Program-made: the position numbers and the translations under genes
DNA from: Pacificimonas aurantium
Lineage (GTDB): Bacteria; Pseudomonadota; Alphaproteobacteria; Sphingomonadales; Sphingomonadaceae
DNA length: 64,000 nt
Assembly (NCBI RefSeq): GCF_020092905.1
Contig: NZ_JAGSGB010000002.1
Location: 1-64,000, forward strand
Direction of reading: 5' to 3'
Shown here: one piece after another, positions 8,672 to 16,729 of the stretch
Position numbering within the stretch: position 1 is the first letter of the stretch
How the letters are laid out: each line of letters begins with the position of its first letter
The notes under the pieces: generated by a model
The model's input: the letters and a program-made list of their open reading frames with translations, nothing else
What the model was told of the DNA's origin: nothing
The model's database searches: none

Positions 8672-8690
8672 ACCACCGCGGTTCGGTGGT
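8672..8690 (+). other. GC-rich hairpin between genes
   Basis: A perfect ACCACCG-N5-CGGTGGT inverted repeat begins one base before the end of the preceding stop codon and lies 12 bases before the next start. No T-run follows, so it is a weak candidate for an intrinsic terminator. It could be a transcript-processing or attenuation hairpin between the sulfotransferase-like and hydrolase genes. Confidence 0.4.
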
Positions 8691-8702
8691 GCCAGAGGAA
8701 GA

Positions 8703-9671
8703 ATGATGACCGAATTCGGATATGTCGAAACCGGGCGCGCGACGCTTCACTACGCCTCCGAAGGAGAGGGGCCGCTCGTCCTATTCGTGCATGGTTTCCC
8801 GGAGGGCTGGTATAGCTGGCGGCACCAGCTTCCGGCGGTCGCCGCGGCGGGCTACCGCGCGGTCGCGGTCGACGTGCGCGGATATGGCGGATCGACGAAG
8901 CGGCACGCGATCTCGGAATACAGCCTGCAGGAACTGGCCGCGGATATGGCCGGCGCGGCGGCGGCGCTGTCGGAAAGGCCTGCGGTCATCGTCGGACATG
9001 ACTGGGGCGCGCCCATATCGTGGACATCGGCGCTGCTTCACCCGCAGCAATTTCGCGCTATCGCCTGCCTGTCCGTTCCGCACAGTGCGCCGGGGGAAAT
9101 CCCGACCGACGAGGTCCACGACAAGATTTTCACCCAGCGAGGGCGTTATTTCTACCAGGTCGATTTTCAGGACGAAGGAAGGGCGGAGGCCGAGCTGGAG
9201 GCCGATCCGGCGGAAACGATTCGCAAATTCTACTACGCCCTCTCGGGCGATGCGCCGGACGGAACCTGGCCGACCGACAAGAAGCCGGGCGACGGTCTTT
9301 TGAAGGGGCTAATCGAACCGCCCATACCCTTGCTCTGGCTGACGCAGGAGGATGTTGCGCATTACGCCTTCGAGTTCGGCCGGTCCGGGTTTCGGGGGCC
9401 GCTCAACCGGTATCGTAACCGGCGGCGCGACTGGAATATGCTGCGGTCGCGGAACTCGCATGTCATCGCGCAGCCGTCGCTGTTCATATCGGGAACGCGC
9501 GATCTGGCGACGCGGCTTGCTGGTAGCGACGGTCTCGACCGGATGAAGGACCTGCTTCCCGGCCTTATGGGCATTCACATGCTGGAGGGCGCCGGTCATT
9601 GGACGCAGCAGGAAAAGCCGCACGAGGTGAACAGCCTGCTGGTCGACTGGCTTGCTCAGCTGGACGGATAG
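8703..9671 (+). CDS. epoxide hydrolase-like alpha/beta hydrolase
   Basis: A 322-residue alpha/beta hydrolase with epoxide-hydrolase features: the HGFPE oxyanion motif at residues 30-34, the nucleophile elbow GHDWG with Asp100 instead of Ser, and the His motif GHWTQQEKP near 298. An Asp nucleophile means an alkyl-ester intermediate, as in soluble epoxide hydrolases and haloalkane dehalogenases; HGFPE favours the former. ATG 8703 and ATG 8706 are adjacent. The AGAGG site fits 8706 slightly better. It converges on the TetR gene. Epoxides from the P450 or MpaB-type oxygenases nearby are possible substrates, by inference only. Confidence 0.85.
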   Translation: MMTEFGYVETGRATLHYASEGEGPLVLFVHGFPEGWYSWRHQLPAVAAAGYRAVAVDVRGYGGSTKRHAISEYSLQELAADMAGAAAALSERPAVIVGHDWGAPISWTSALLHPQQFRAIACLSVPHSAPGEIPTDEVHDKIFTQRGRYFYQVDFQDEGRAEAELEADPAETIRKFYYALSGDAPDGTWPTDKKPGDGLLKGLIEPPIPLLWLTQEDVAHYAFEFGRSGFRGPLNRYRNRRRDWNMLRSRNSHVIAQPSLFISGTRDLATRLAGSDGLDRMKDLLPGLMGIHMLEGAGHWTQQEKPHEVNSLLVDWLAQLDG

Positions 9672-9698
9672 GTCCGCTCAGTTCGCCCGGTAGGCTGA

Positions 9699-10391
9699 TC
9701 ATCTCCCCAGTCGGTCGATCTGAGCCTCCAGGATCGGCAGCATCGTCTCCGTCAATCGCTTCGGATTTTCGGTCCAGCCGAGATATTTGCGCGAGACCGG
9801 CCAGGTGGTGCTGAAGGCGGTCATTCCGCCGTGAAGGAGCAGGGCGGTCAGCCGTGCGTCCTCGTCGGCCACTGGCCGCCCCTCGATCTGGGCTATCAGC
9901 ATGGCGGTCAGTTCGACCCCGGGCGCCCACAGCTCGTTGTAGAGAATCTCGAAAGCGGGGCCCGGGACTGTCATTTCGCGCAGCACGAAGCCGGTCCAGA
10001 GATTTGCGCCGGGACTGGCTTCGATCAATTCGACGAGCAACCGCACCACGGTCTTCAAGCTGGCGCGCGCGGCTTCCGGGGAGAGCCCGTCAACCGCCTG
10101 CTGGGCGATGCTGACCACCGTCTCTCCGACGCCACGCTCGTAAACTCCCACGATCGAACGGGCGCAGGCAAGGTAGAGGCCTTCCTTGCTCTCGAAATAA
10201 TATTTGATCGCGGGAAGGTTCACCTCGGCGGCCTCGGCGATTTTTCGCGTGGTAGCGCGCTCGAAGCCGTCCTTGCCGAAGATCGTCAATGCAGCGCGCA
10301 GGATCCTATCGCGCGTTTCCTCTCCGCGCGCAGACGCCGCAGTCGCGGCGATATCGCTATGGTCGGTAGTGCTCACCTGTCTTCCCTGCAT
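9699..10391 (-). CDS. TetR/AcrR regulator, CerR-like
   Basis: A 230-residue repressor. The N-terminal TetR helix-turn-helix spans about residues 26-72 (TRDRILRAALTIFGKDGFE, then TTRKIAEAAEVN). The C-terminal ligand domain, with ALTIFGKDGFERATTRKIA-type sequence followed by IKYYFESKEGLYLA, resembles the CerR/YbiH group. It is divergent from the MpaB-type oxygenase at 10466. The 74-base gap holds GATACA/TGTATC half-sites, so autoregulation and control of the oxygenase are likely. The inducer is presumably the oxygenase substrate or product. Confidence 0.9.
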   Translation of the reverse strand: MQGRQVSTTDHSDIAATAASARGEETRDRILRAALTIFGKDGFERATTRKIAEAAEVNLPAIKYYFESKEGLYLACARSIVGVYERGVGETVVSIAQQAVDGLSPEAARASLKTVVRLLVELIEASPGANLWTGFVLREMTVPGPAFEILYNELWAPGVELTAMLIAQIEGRPVADEDARLTALLLHGGMTAFSTTWPVSRKYLGWTENPKRLTETMLPILEAQIDRLGR

Positions 10392-10411
10392 TGCGTCGGA
10401 CTATAACAGTT

Positions 10412-10444
10412 GATACACAACTGCGCGTTGTATCGCTTGATACA
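10412..10444. promoter_or_regulatory. candidate TetR operator
   Basis: The divergent tetR/mpaB-type gap contains three copies of one hexamer: GATACA at 10412-10417, its complement TGTATC at 10429-10434, and GATACA at 10439-10444. The first two form an inverted repeat and the last two a second one with a 4-base spacer (TGTATC-GCTT-GATACA). Two overlapping palindromes sharing a central half-site are a typical dimer-of-dimers TetR operator layout. Confidence 0.6.
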
Positions 10445-10465
10445 TGATAGGGAGGATTACAGACA

Positions 10466-11416
10466 ATGGCGCAAAAGGCAGCCCAAAAAGGTCCGCAGAT
10501 CGATTATCTCAATCCGAAGGGGGCCCCGGCCTATAACGAGCCCGACTCCATCCAGTGGCGTATCTTCAAGAACCAGGTCGCGATGGCCATTGGCGGCGTC
10601 TGCGCGGTCCTGCTGGAGTTCGCCGATCCGCGCATCCGCTCGGGAGTTTGGGATCATTCGGTTTACAAGGTTGACCCGGTCGGGCGTTCGGAGCGCACCG
10701 GCATCGCCGCGATGGTCGGGATTTACGGCCCGCAAAAGGCGGCGCGTCAGGTGATCGCCGGGGTCACGCGCATGCACGCAAAGGTAAGCGGCGAGACGCC
10801 CGGCGGGCGGGCATACCAGGCGCTCGATCCCGAACTGCTGGACTGGGTCAGCGCGACGGCCGGCTACGGGTTCATGAAGGCCTATCATCGCTTCGTGCAG
10901 CCGCTGTCTGCGGAGGAACAGCACCGTTACTGGAACTCGGGGGAGGACGTGGCGCGCCTCTACGGCGTTCAGAAGGTTCCGCATTCGGAGGCGGAATTCA
11001 TGGAGATGATGGAGGCTCTCGCGCCGGGCTTCGAAGCTCACCCGATCAACGAGGAATTTCTGGAAATCGTGCAGTCGAAGCGGACCGGCGCCAATACGCC
11101 GAAGTTCCTGAAGCGGGCGCTTGCCCGGGCGGCTGTCGATCTGCTGCCTCCGCTCGTTCGAGAGAAGCTCGAGCTCGGTCCCGAATATGATCTTACCACG
11201 CTCGACCGGTTCGCAGTGAAGACCATGGGGCGTCTTGCAGAGCGGCGCTTCGATCCGGATTCGCCTCCCGCGCAGGCAAGCGTCCGGCTTGGACTTCCGG
11301 CCAATTTCCTGTGGCGTAAGCCTGCCGAGCAGGAACTTCTTCTGCGGCAGTCTCAGTCGCTTCGCGACGCCGGCCAGACAAGGGCTGCGGATGAGCGCCA
11401 GCCGCTCGCAGCCTGA
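10466..11416 (+). CDS. MpaB-family (DUF2236) oxygenase-like protein
   Basis: A 316-residue protein of the family that includes latex-clearing protein Lcp and fungal MpaB, haem-b oxygenases that cleave isoprenoid double bonds. The family segment is recognisable from GVCAVLLEFADPRIRSG (residues about 45-61), then VDPVGRSERTGIAAMVG and TRMHAKVSG, which carries the His expected near the haem. No signal peptide or membrane anchor is present, so it is cytoplasmic. ATG 10466 has GGGAGGATT upstream. It is adjacent to its likely TetR regulator. Many short bacterial family members have no known substrate, so rubber or terpenoid cleavage should not be assumed. Confidence 0.75.
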   Translation: MAQKAAQKGPQIDYLNPKGAPAYNEPDSIQWRIFKNQVAMAIGGVCAVLLEFADPRIRSGVWDHSVYKVDPVGRSERTGIAAMVGIYGPQKAARQVIAGVTRMHAKVSGETPGGRAYQALDPELLDWVSATAGYGFMKAYHRFVQPLSAEEQHRYWNSGEDVARLYGVQKVPHSEAEFMEMMEALAPGFEAHPINEEFLEIVQSKRTGANTPKFLKRALARAAVDLLPPLVREKLELGPEYDLTTLDRFAVKTMGRLAERRFDPDSPPAQASVRLGLPANFLWRKPAEQELLLRQSQSLRDAGQTRAADERQPLAA

Positions 11417-11437
11417 TAGAGTTCGCGGTTGGGGAGA

Positions 11438-11460
11438 GGGGCGGCGCCGCGCGCCGCCCC
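11438..11460. terminator. GC hairpin between convergent genes
   Basis: A 10-base perfect stem (GGGGCGGCGC / GCGCCGCCCC) with a 3-base CGC loop lies between the MpaB-type gene and the convergent GST gene. It is stable in both orientations but lacks a T-run on either strand, so it is at best a bidirectional, non-canonical terminator. Confidence 0.5.
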
Positions 11461-11464
11461 AAGA

Positions 11465-12253
11465 TCAGGATGGTTCGGAGTTGAAGCGGATATTGTTCTT
11501 CTCCAGCCCGGCCTGGACGATTTCTATGCCGCCGGTGCGGATCATCCATTCCAGCCGGTGATCGCGATACTGCCTTTTGAACAGCCCGCTTTCGACCAGG
11601 CTCGCGACGTCGGTCATGCTGGGGGCAACGGCAGCAGCAGCGGCAAAGCTCTTCGCGGCACTCGGCCTTTCGCGCACGCGCGCAAGCCAGGATTCCAGGC
11701 GGCTACCGGTGGCAGGTGCGTTGCCGAAGCCCGCAGCGCCCTGGACGAAGGGCGCCGCGCAAATGTCGGCAAAGCCAAACCGGTCGCCTCCGAACCAGTC
11801 CTGGTCGCCCAGGCGCGTCTCCAGCCAGGCGTTCAGGCGACCGATCTGCGCCGCGGCTTCGGCTTCCATCTTGTCGGCAAGTTCACCCTTTGCGCGGCCG
11901 AAGAAGCGGATTTCGCCAAGGCCCCAGCTGATCGCCTCATAATGGGTATCGCAGACCTCTTCGATTTCCCGCGCATGCGCACGGGCAAGCGGGTCGGCGG
12001 GCAGCAGAGCAGGGTCCGGCCAGCGCTCCTCGATGAAGTCGAGAATGACCGCGCTGTCGAACAGGCTATGGCCATCGATACGCAGGACAGGGACTTCCCC
12101 GCGAAAGCTTTCTCCGGCCAGCGACGGCGTATCGCCGGACCCGATGCCGTCGGGAAGGGTGGCGCTATAGGCGATACCCTTCTCGTCCAATGCGATCTTA
12201 AGCTTCTGCGCGTAAGGCGACAGGGGATGTTCGACGATTTCGATGCTGCTCAT
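11465..12253 (-). CDS. glutathione S-transferase family protein
   Basis: A 262-residue cytosolic GST. The thioredoxin-like N-terminal domain (residues 1-85) has HPLSPYAQKLKIALDEKG, whose Ser may serve as the thiol-activating residue, and VPVLRIDGHSLFDSAVILD, the glutathione-binding cis-Pro and Asp-Ser elements. The all-helical domain follows (about 95-230). It is longer than the usual ~210 residues because of its C-terminal extension. It is divergent from the CoA-ligase gene at 12352, and a GC-rich hairpin sits in the gap. The substrate is unknown; conjugation of reactive electrophiles from the neighbouring oxidative genes is plausible. Confidence 0.85.
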   Translation of the reverse strand: MSSIEIVEHPLSPYAQKLKIALDEKGIAYSATLPDGIGSGDTPSLAGESFRGEVPVLRIDGHSLFDSAVILDFIEERWPDPALLPADPLARAHAREIEEVCDTHYEAISWGLGEIRFFGRAKGELADKMEAEAAAQIGRLNAWLETRLGDQDWFGGDRFGFADICAAPFVQGAAGFGNAPATGSRLESWLARVRERPSAAKSFAAAAAVAPSMTDVASLVESGLFKRQYRDHRLEWMIRTGGIEIVQAGLEKNNIRFNSEPS

Positions 12254-12287
12254 GAAAACCCTCCTTGGAAGGGTGGCTGACCATATT

Positions 12288-12305
12288 GGGGGCTCTGCCG
12301 CCCCC
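12288..12305. promoter_or_regulatory. hairpin in the divergent GST / CoA-ligase gap
   Basis: GGGGGC-N6-GCCCCC lies midway in the 98-base gap between the divergent GST and CoA-ligase genes. It could be an operator or simply GC-rich spacer DNA. No matching copy was noticed elsewhere in the window. Confidence 0.3.
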
Positions 12306-12351
12306 TCCCAAACATCGTAAGACTGACCAAAAGAAGAGACCCTAGGGGAAG

Positions 12352-14223
12352 ATGATGGCTACGAGTTCAAGCGGTGCGCAGGATGATCTGCCGCCATTCC
12401 GTCCCTTTCCGCAGAAGGGGCCCTCCGTAACGCTCCAGCGCCGCGACGACGGCTCCATGATCCTCGAATCCGACCATGATCCGGCGGAGGCCGCGAGAAC
12501 GGTGGGCCACCTGTTCCTCGAGGCTGCAAGAGAGCATCCCGACCGTCCATTTTTGATGCAGCGCGAACCAGGGCACGGGCCTTGGCGAGGCGTTACCTAT
12601 GCCGAGGCCGAACGACAGGCGCGGGGTATCGCGCAGTGGCTGCTCGACCGTGGCATGAGCCCGGACGACTGCGTGCTCGTCCTGTCCGGCAACTCGGTGG
12701 AGCACGGCGTGCTCATGATCGGCTGCTACCTCGCAGGCGTTCCCATCGCGCCTATCAGTCAAGGCTACAGCCTGCTGTCCACAGACCACGAGAAGCTGAA
12801 GCACTGCTTCTCCATGGTACGTCCGAAAACGGTCTTCGTTCAGGACAGCGCGATGTTCGCCAAGGCCATCGAAACGCTGCGCGGGCAGGGTGAGCAGTTC
12901 GAGATCATATCGGTGGACGGCGGAGAGGGAACGGTGCCGTTCGCGGATATGGCCGGGACCGAACCCACCCCCGCCGTGGAGGAGGCACTCAACAGCATTT
13001 CGCCTGACGATACCGGAAAATATCTCTTCACGTCGGGATCGACCGGCATGCCCAAATGCGTGCCCCAGCTTCACCGCATGATGACAGGCGTCGTCGCGGC
13101 GGGCGAAGGTCTGCGCCTCTTGGACGAGGAAGAGGATGACGAGCCGCCCCAGTCGCTAGAGTGGATGCCCTGGAGCCATATCAGTGCGGGCAACATTGCC
13201 TTCAACGGCAATCTCGCGGCCGGCGGTACAGTCTATCTCGACGAGGGCAAGCCGCTTCCCGGCATGTTCGAAACGACGATCAAGAACCTCTACGACATCT
13301 CACCGCGCGTGTTCGGCTCCGCGCCGGTCGCGTTCGGCATGCTGGCGGATGCGATGGAACGCGACCGCAAGCTGCGCGCCTCCTTCTTCAAGAACCTCAT
13401 CTACATGGGCTATGGCGGCGCCACCCTCTCGAACGACCTGTACGAGCGGATGCAGGCGCTCGCGATTGCAGAGACGGGCGAGCGCATCCCGATGGTGACG
13501 ATGTACGGTGCAACCGAGACGCAGGGCATTACGACGGTTCACTGGGCCACCGACCGGGTCGGCCTGATCGGTCTCCCGCTTCCCGGAACGACGCTGAAGC
13601 TCGTTCCGAACGGCGACAAGCTGGAGGTACGGGTCAAGGGTCCGACCGTCACTACCGGCTATCACCGCGATGCGAAGAAAACCCAAGACGCCTTCGACGA
13701 GGAGGGCTTCTACAAGCTCGGCGATGCGGCGAAGTTTATCGACCCTGATGCCCCCGAAAAGGGCCTGGTGTTCGACGGGCGCGTTACGGAAGATTTCAAG
13801 CTGGACACGGGCACCTGGGTCAGCGTGGGAACCCTGCGCCCCGATCTTGTGGCGGCATGCAGTCCGTTGATCTTCGACGCGGTGATCACCGGTCAGGACA
13901 AACCCTTTATCGGCGCCATGGTCTGGCCTTCGGCGGCGGCGATGGAGAAATATGGCGAGGAGTATGGTGCGGACGCGCTGTCCGCGCTCCGCCGCGACAT
14001 CGCGGAGCGTCTGCGTAGTCACAATGCTTCGGCAGGTGGCAGTTCGCGGCGCATCGGCCGGTTTACCGTGCTTACCGAACCACCCTCGCTCGATACGGGT
14101 GAGCTTACCGACAAGGGCTATGTCAATCAGCGGCAGGCACTTAGCCGCCGCGCCGAAACGGTGGACAGGCTGTACGCCTCCACGCCTGAGGACGACGTGG
14201 TGGACTTGAACGGAAACAGCTGA
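12352..14223 (+). CDS. feruloyl-CoA synthase-like AMP-dependent acid-CoA ligase
   Basis: A 623-residue adenylate-forming enzyme that activates a carboxylic acid to its CoA thioester. The P-loop-like motif FTSGSTGMPKCVP is at about residues 225-237, YGATETQG at about 384-391, and DGRVTEDFKLDTGTWVSVG near 478-496. The last motif, in place of the common fatty-acyl YxTGD pattern, is characteristic of the feruloyl-CoA synthase subgroup. AGGGGAAG precedes ATG 12352 (a second ATG follows directly). An enoyl-CoA hydratase-family gene lies about 1.6 kb downstream on the other strand, as expected for phenylpropanoid side-chain removal. Residues lining the substrate pocket were not assessed, so the acid is uncertain. 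Confidence 0.8.
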   Translation: MMATSSSGAQDDLPPFRPFPQKGPSVTLQRRDDGSMILESDHDPAEAARTVGHLFLEAAREHPDRPFLMQREPGHGPWRGVTYAEAERQARGIAQWLLDRGMSPDDCVLVLSGNSVEHGVLMIGCYLAGVPIAPISQGYSLLSTDHEKLKHCFSMVRPKTVFVQDSAMFAKAIETLRGQGEQFEIISVDGGEGTVPFADMAGTEPTPAVEEALNSISPDDTGKYLFTSGSTGMPKCVPQLHRMMTGVVAAGEGLRLLDEEEDDEPPQSLEWMPWSHISAGNIAFNGNLAAGGTVYLDEGKPLPGMFETTIKNLYDISPRVFGSAPVAFGMLADAMERDRKLRASFFKNLIYMGYGGATLSNDLYERMQALAIAETGERIPMVTMYGATETQGITTVHWATDRVGLIGLPLPGTTLKLVPNGDKLEVRVKGPTVTTGYHRDAKKTQDAFDEEGFYKLGDAAKFIDPDAPEKGLVFDGRVTEDFKLDTGTWVSVGTLRPDLVAACSPLIFDAVITGQDKPFIGAMVWPSAAAMEKYGEEYGADALSALRRDIAERLRSHNASAGGSSRRIGRFTVLTEPPSLDTGELTDKGYVNQRQALSRRAETVDRLYASTPEDDVVDLNGNS

Positions 14224-14236
14224 CGAGGGCCGGCTA

Positions 14237-15730
14237 TCAGCGGCCCGAGAACCGGTCCTTTCCGCGGGAAGCCTTGCCGCGAGCCCAGACCAGTGCCCGC
14301 TTCAGGCGGCTGCGGAACAGACCGCGGCGGGCCAGCGGTTCGAACATTTCCTCTGCGCCTTCGGGGTCGAGCAGCTCCGTATCGGCGATGCCTTTCTCAA
14401 TCGCGCTCAGTTCCGGCCTCTCATAGGGTTTCAGGGTGCGGTGTTCGCCTCGCAGCGTTTCGACGGTCTCGATCAGCGATCCCGTTTCCGTCCAAAGGTC
14501 GTCCACCCGGTCGATGGCGACGTCGAGATGCTCGGCGAGCAGGTCGACGACCGTGGCGCGCAGTTTCGCCTTCTGACTGGTCGCGCCGTCTTCGCCCAGG
14601 TCGATGACCATGTCGCATTCTGAATCGAGGCGCATCGAGCGATTGTTCAGGTTGGAGGATCCTACCCGAAACAGGCGATCGTCGACGATCATGATCTTGG
14701 CATGCACATAGATCGGCTCGCCGCCTTCGGTCAGAGGGTGGTAGAGCCGCAGACGCTTCTTGTCGTCGGCGCCGTCGAGGGCGGTCATCAGGCGGTTGCG
14801 GGCGCTGTCCATGGCCACAGGCTCCAGCCAGCCTTCGGCGGTGACCGGGTTGACGACAACGATCTCCGGCGGGTCGTCCTCTTTCAACCGTTGCATAATC
14901 GCCTCTGCGATGGCCCGCGAGGCGAAATACTGGCTTTCCGCGTAGATATACCGCTTCGCCGAGGCGATCATGTCGAGATAGAGCTGCTCGATCTCGTAGA
15001 TGCCATCGCGGTCGCCATACATGGGATAGGTGCGCGCGATGCCGATCTCGATATTTTCGAACTGTACGGGCAGGGCGTCCGGCCAGTGATAGTCATGCGG
15101 CTCCGCCGTAGGTGGAGGCTCCGCGCCCGACCTCTGCCAGCGCTCCCGGCAGATTTCCCCGAGCTTCTGCGCTGCCGGCCCCGTGACGGCCGCCGTGGCG
15201 TCGTGCCAGGGCCCTAGCCGCGCCCCATGCGGAGAATGCCGCCGCAGATCCTCGTCCAGATGCTCGCGCGTGTCCCAGCGCCCTTTGGTCATGTCGATGC
15301 CGCCGCAAAAGGCGAAGCTGTCATCTGCGACGATCAGCTTCTGATGGTGGGTGGCGCCCAAAGGATGCGCGCCGTCCATGCGCAGCGTAATGCGCGGCTT
15401 CCACCACCATTTGATCAACGAGATGATCGAAACCCCGCGGAACAGCGCTGGAATGGCGCTGCCGCGCCAGCGCAGGATCCAGACGGCCAGGTCGGACGTC
15501 TCTTCCACGAGCTCGCACATGAAGTCGCTCAGGCGGTGCTTGTCCCGGCGCCGGTCACGGTCGGGGATCAGGGAGATGCGCGGGTCCACATCCCACCCGA
15601 CCATCATCAGCGCCGTCTGCGACGAGCGCATCACATCGGCGGCGTGCCGGAAATAATTCTGCGCATCGACGATCAGGCTGAACTTGTCCGCGCGGCAGAC
15701 GCACCAGACATTTCTGCCTTCTTCGAGCAT
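14237..15730 (-). CDS. phospholipase D / cardiolipin synthase-like protein
   Basis: A 497-residue PLD-superfamily protein with both HKD motifs: HHQKLIVADDSFAFCGGID near residue 128 and HAKIMIVDDRLFRVGSSNLN near 342. Two motifs in one chain form the complete phosphatidyl-transfer site. Unlike E. coli ClsA it has no N-terminal transmembrane pair, so it is soluble or peripheral. The length and the SEC-free N-terminus suit either phospholipase D or a ClsB/C-like synthase. It converges on the CoA-ligase gene with only 13 bases between stops. The role is not fixed by context. Confidence 0.85.
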   Translation of the reverse strand: MLEEGRNVWCVCRADKFSLIVDAQNYFRHAADVMRSSQTALMMVGWDVDPRISLIPDRDRRRDKHRLSDFMCELVEETSDLAVWILRWRGSAIPALFRGVSIISLIKWWWKPRITLRMDGAHPLGATHHQKLIVADDSFAFCGGIDMTKGRWDTREHLDEDLRRHSPHGARLGPWHDATAAVTGPAAQKLGEICRERWQRSGAEPPPTAEPHDYHWPDALPVQFENIEIGIARTYPMYGDRDGIYEIEQLYLDMIASAKRYIYAESQYFASRAIAEAIMQRLKEDDPPEIVVVNPVTAEGWLEPVAMDSARNRLMTALDGADDKKRLRLYHPLTEGGEPIYVHAKIMIVDDRLFRVGSSNLNNRSMRLDSECDMVIDLGEDGATSQKAKLRATVVDLLAEHLDVAIDRVDDLWTETGSLIETVETLRGEHRTLKPYERPELSAIEKGIADTELLDPEGAEEMFEPLARRGLFRSRLKRALVWARGKASRGKDRFSGR

Positions 15731-15804
15731 CGCAGCCCCTTCCTGCTTGGATCCTTAGAGGGCCAAGTCACGGGGGCGGCAATGCGTTCCGACGGCGACC
15801 GGTC

Positions 15805-16713
15805 CTATTCGTAGCTACGCTCTTCCCACCAGGGGAAGAAGTCCGGCATACCGTCCGACACCTTCACCGGATAGTCCGGCTTGCGCTTTTCCAGGAAGCT
15901 CACCACGCCCTCCTTGGCATCGTCCGTCCGGCCGCGCGAATAGATGGCGCGGCTGTCGATCTTGTGCGCTTCCATGGGGTGATCCGCGCCCAGCATGCGC
16001 CACATCATGTGACGCGTCAGCGTGACGGAGACGGGGGCCGTGTTGTCGGCGATTTCGCGGGCGATCTCTTTGGCGCGCGCCATCAGCTTGTCCTGCGGCA
16101 GGACCTCGCTGACCAGTCCGCCGTCGAGTGCTTCCTGAGCGCCGAAGACCCGGCCCGAATAGCACCATTCCAAGGCCTTGGAGATGCCGACGATGCGCGG
16201 CAGGAACCAGCTGGAGGCCGCTTCCGGTACGATGCCGCGCCGCGCGAACACGAAGCCGAAGCGTGCATTGTCGCTGGCAATACGGATGTCCATCGGCAGC
16301 TGCATCGTGATGCCGACACCGACGGCGGCGCCGTTTACCGCGGCGATCACCGGCTTCTTGCTTTCGAAGATGCGCAGGGTCAGCCGACCGCCACCGTCGC
16401 GCACCGCCTCATGGCTGTAGTCGACCGTTCCGTCGGGCTTTACCGGAGACTCCTGTTTGTCAGGGCGGTCTTCCCTCGACTCGTAGTCGAAGGTCTTGGC
16501 GCCCTGCGACAGGTCGGCGCCTGCGCAGAAGGCGCGCTCGCCGTCGCCGGTCACGATCACCGCGCGGACATCGTCGTCGGCATCCGCCTTGTCGAAAGCG
16601 TCGATCATCTCGAACATCATCTTGCCGGTGAAGGCATTCATGGCATCGGGACGGTAGAGCGTCAGCGTCGCGATCCCGTCTTCGACCTCATATTTGATTT
16701 CATCATAGCTCAT
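15805..16713 (-). CDS. enoyl-CoA hydratase/isomerase (crotonase) family protein
   Basis: A 302-residue crotonase. The oxyanion-hole loop AFCAGADLSQG is at residues 61-71, the second loop NGAAVGVGITMQL at 127-139, and IVPEAASSW at 161-169 supplies a Glu (Glu164) at one of the two classical acidic positions. A charged insertion of roughly 40 residues (about 72-110) after the first loop makes it longer than typical 260-residue hydratases. ATG 16713 has a GGGAG site; an earlier in-frame ATG at 16746 would run into the upstream gene. It follows the cyclophilin gene by 16 bases in the same direction, so the two form an operon. Confidence 0.85.
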   Translation of the reverse strand: MSYDEIKYEVEDGIATLTLYRPDAMNAFTGKMMFEMIDAFDKADADDDVRAVIVTGDGERAFCAGADLSQGAKTFDYESREDRPDKQESPVKPDGTVDYSHEAVRDGGGRLTLRIFESKKPVIAAVNGAAVGVGITMQLPMDIRIASDNARFGFVFARRGIVPEAASSWFLPRIVGISKALEWCYSGRVFGAQEALDGGLVSEVLPQDKLMARAKEIAREIADNTAPVSVTLTRHMMWRMLGADHPMEAHKIDSRAIYSRGRTDDAKEGVVSFLEKRKPDYPVKVSDGMPDFFPWWEERSYE

Positions 16714-16729
16714 GGCGGGCTCCCGTTTG

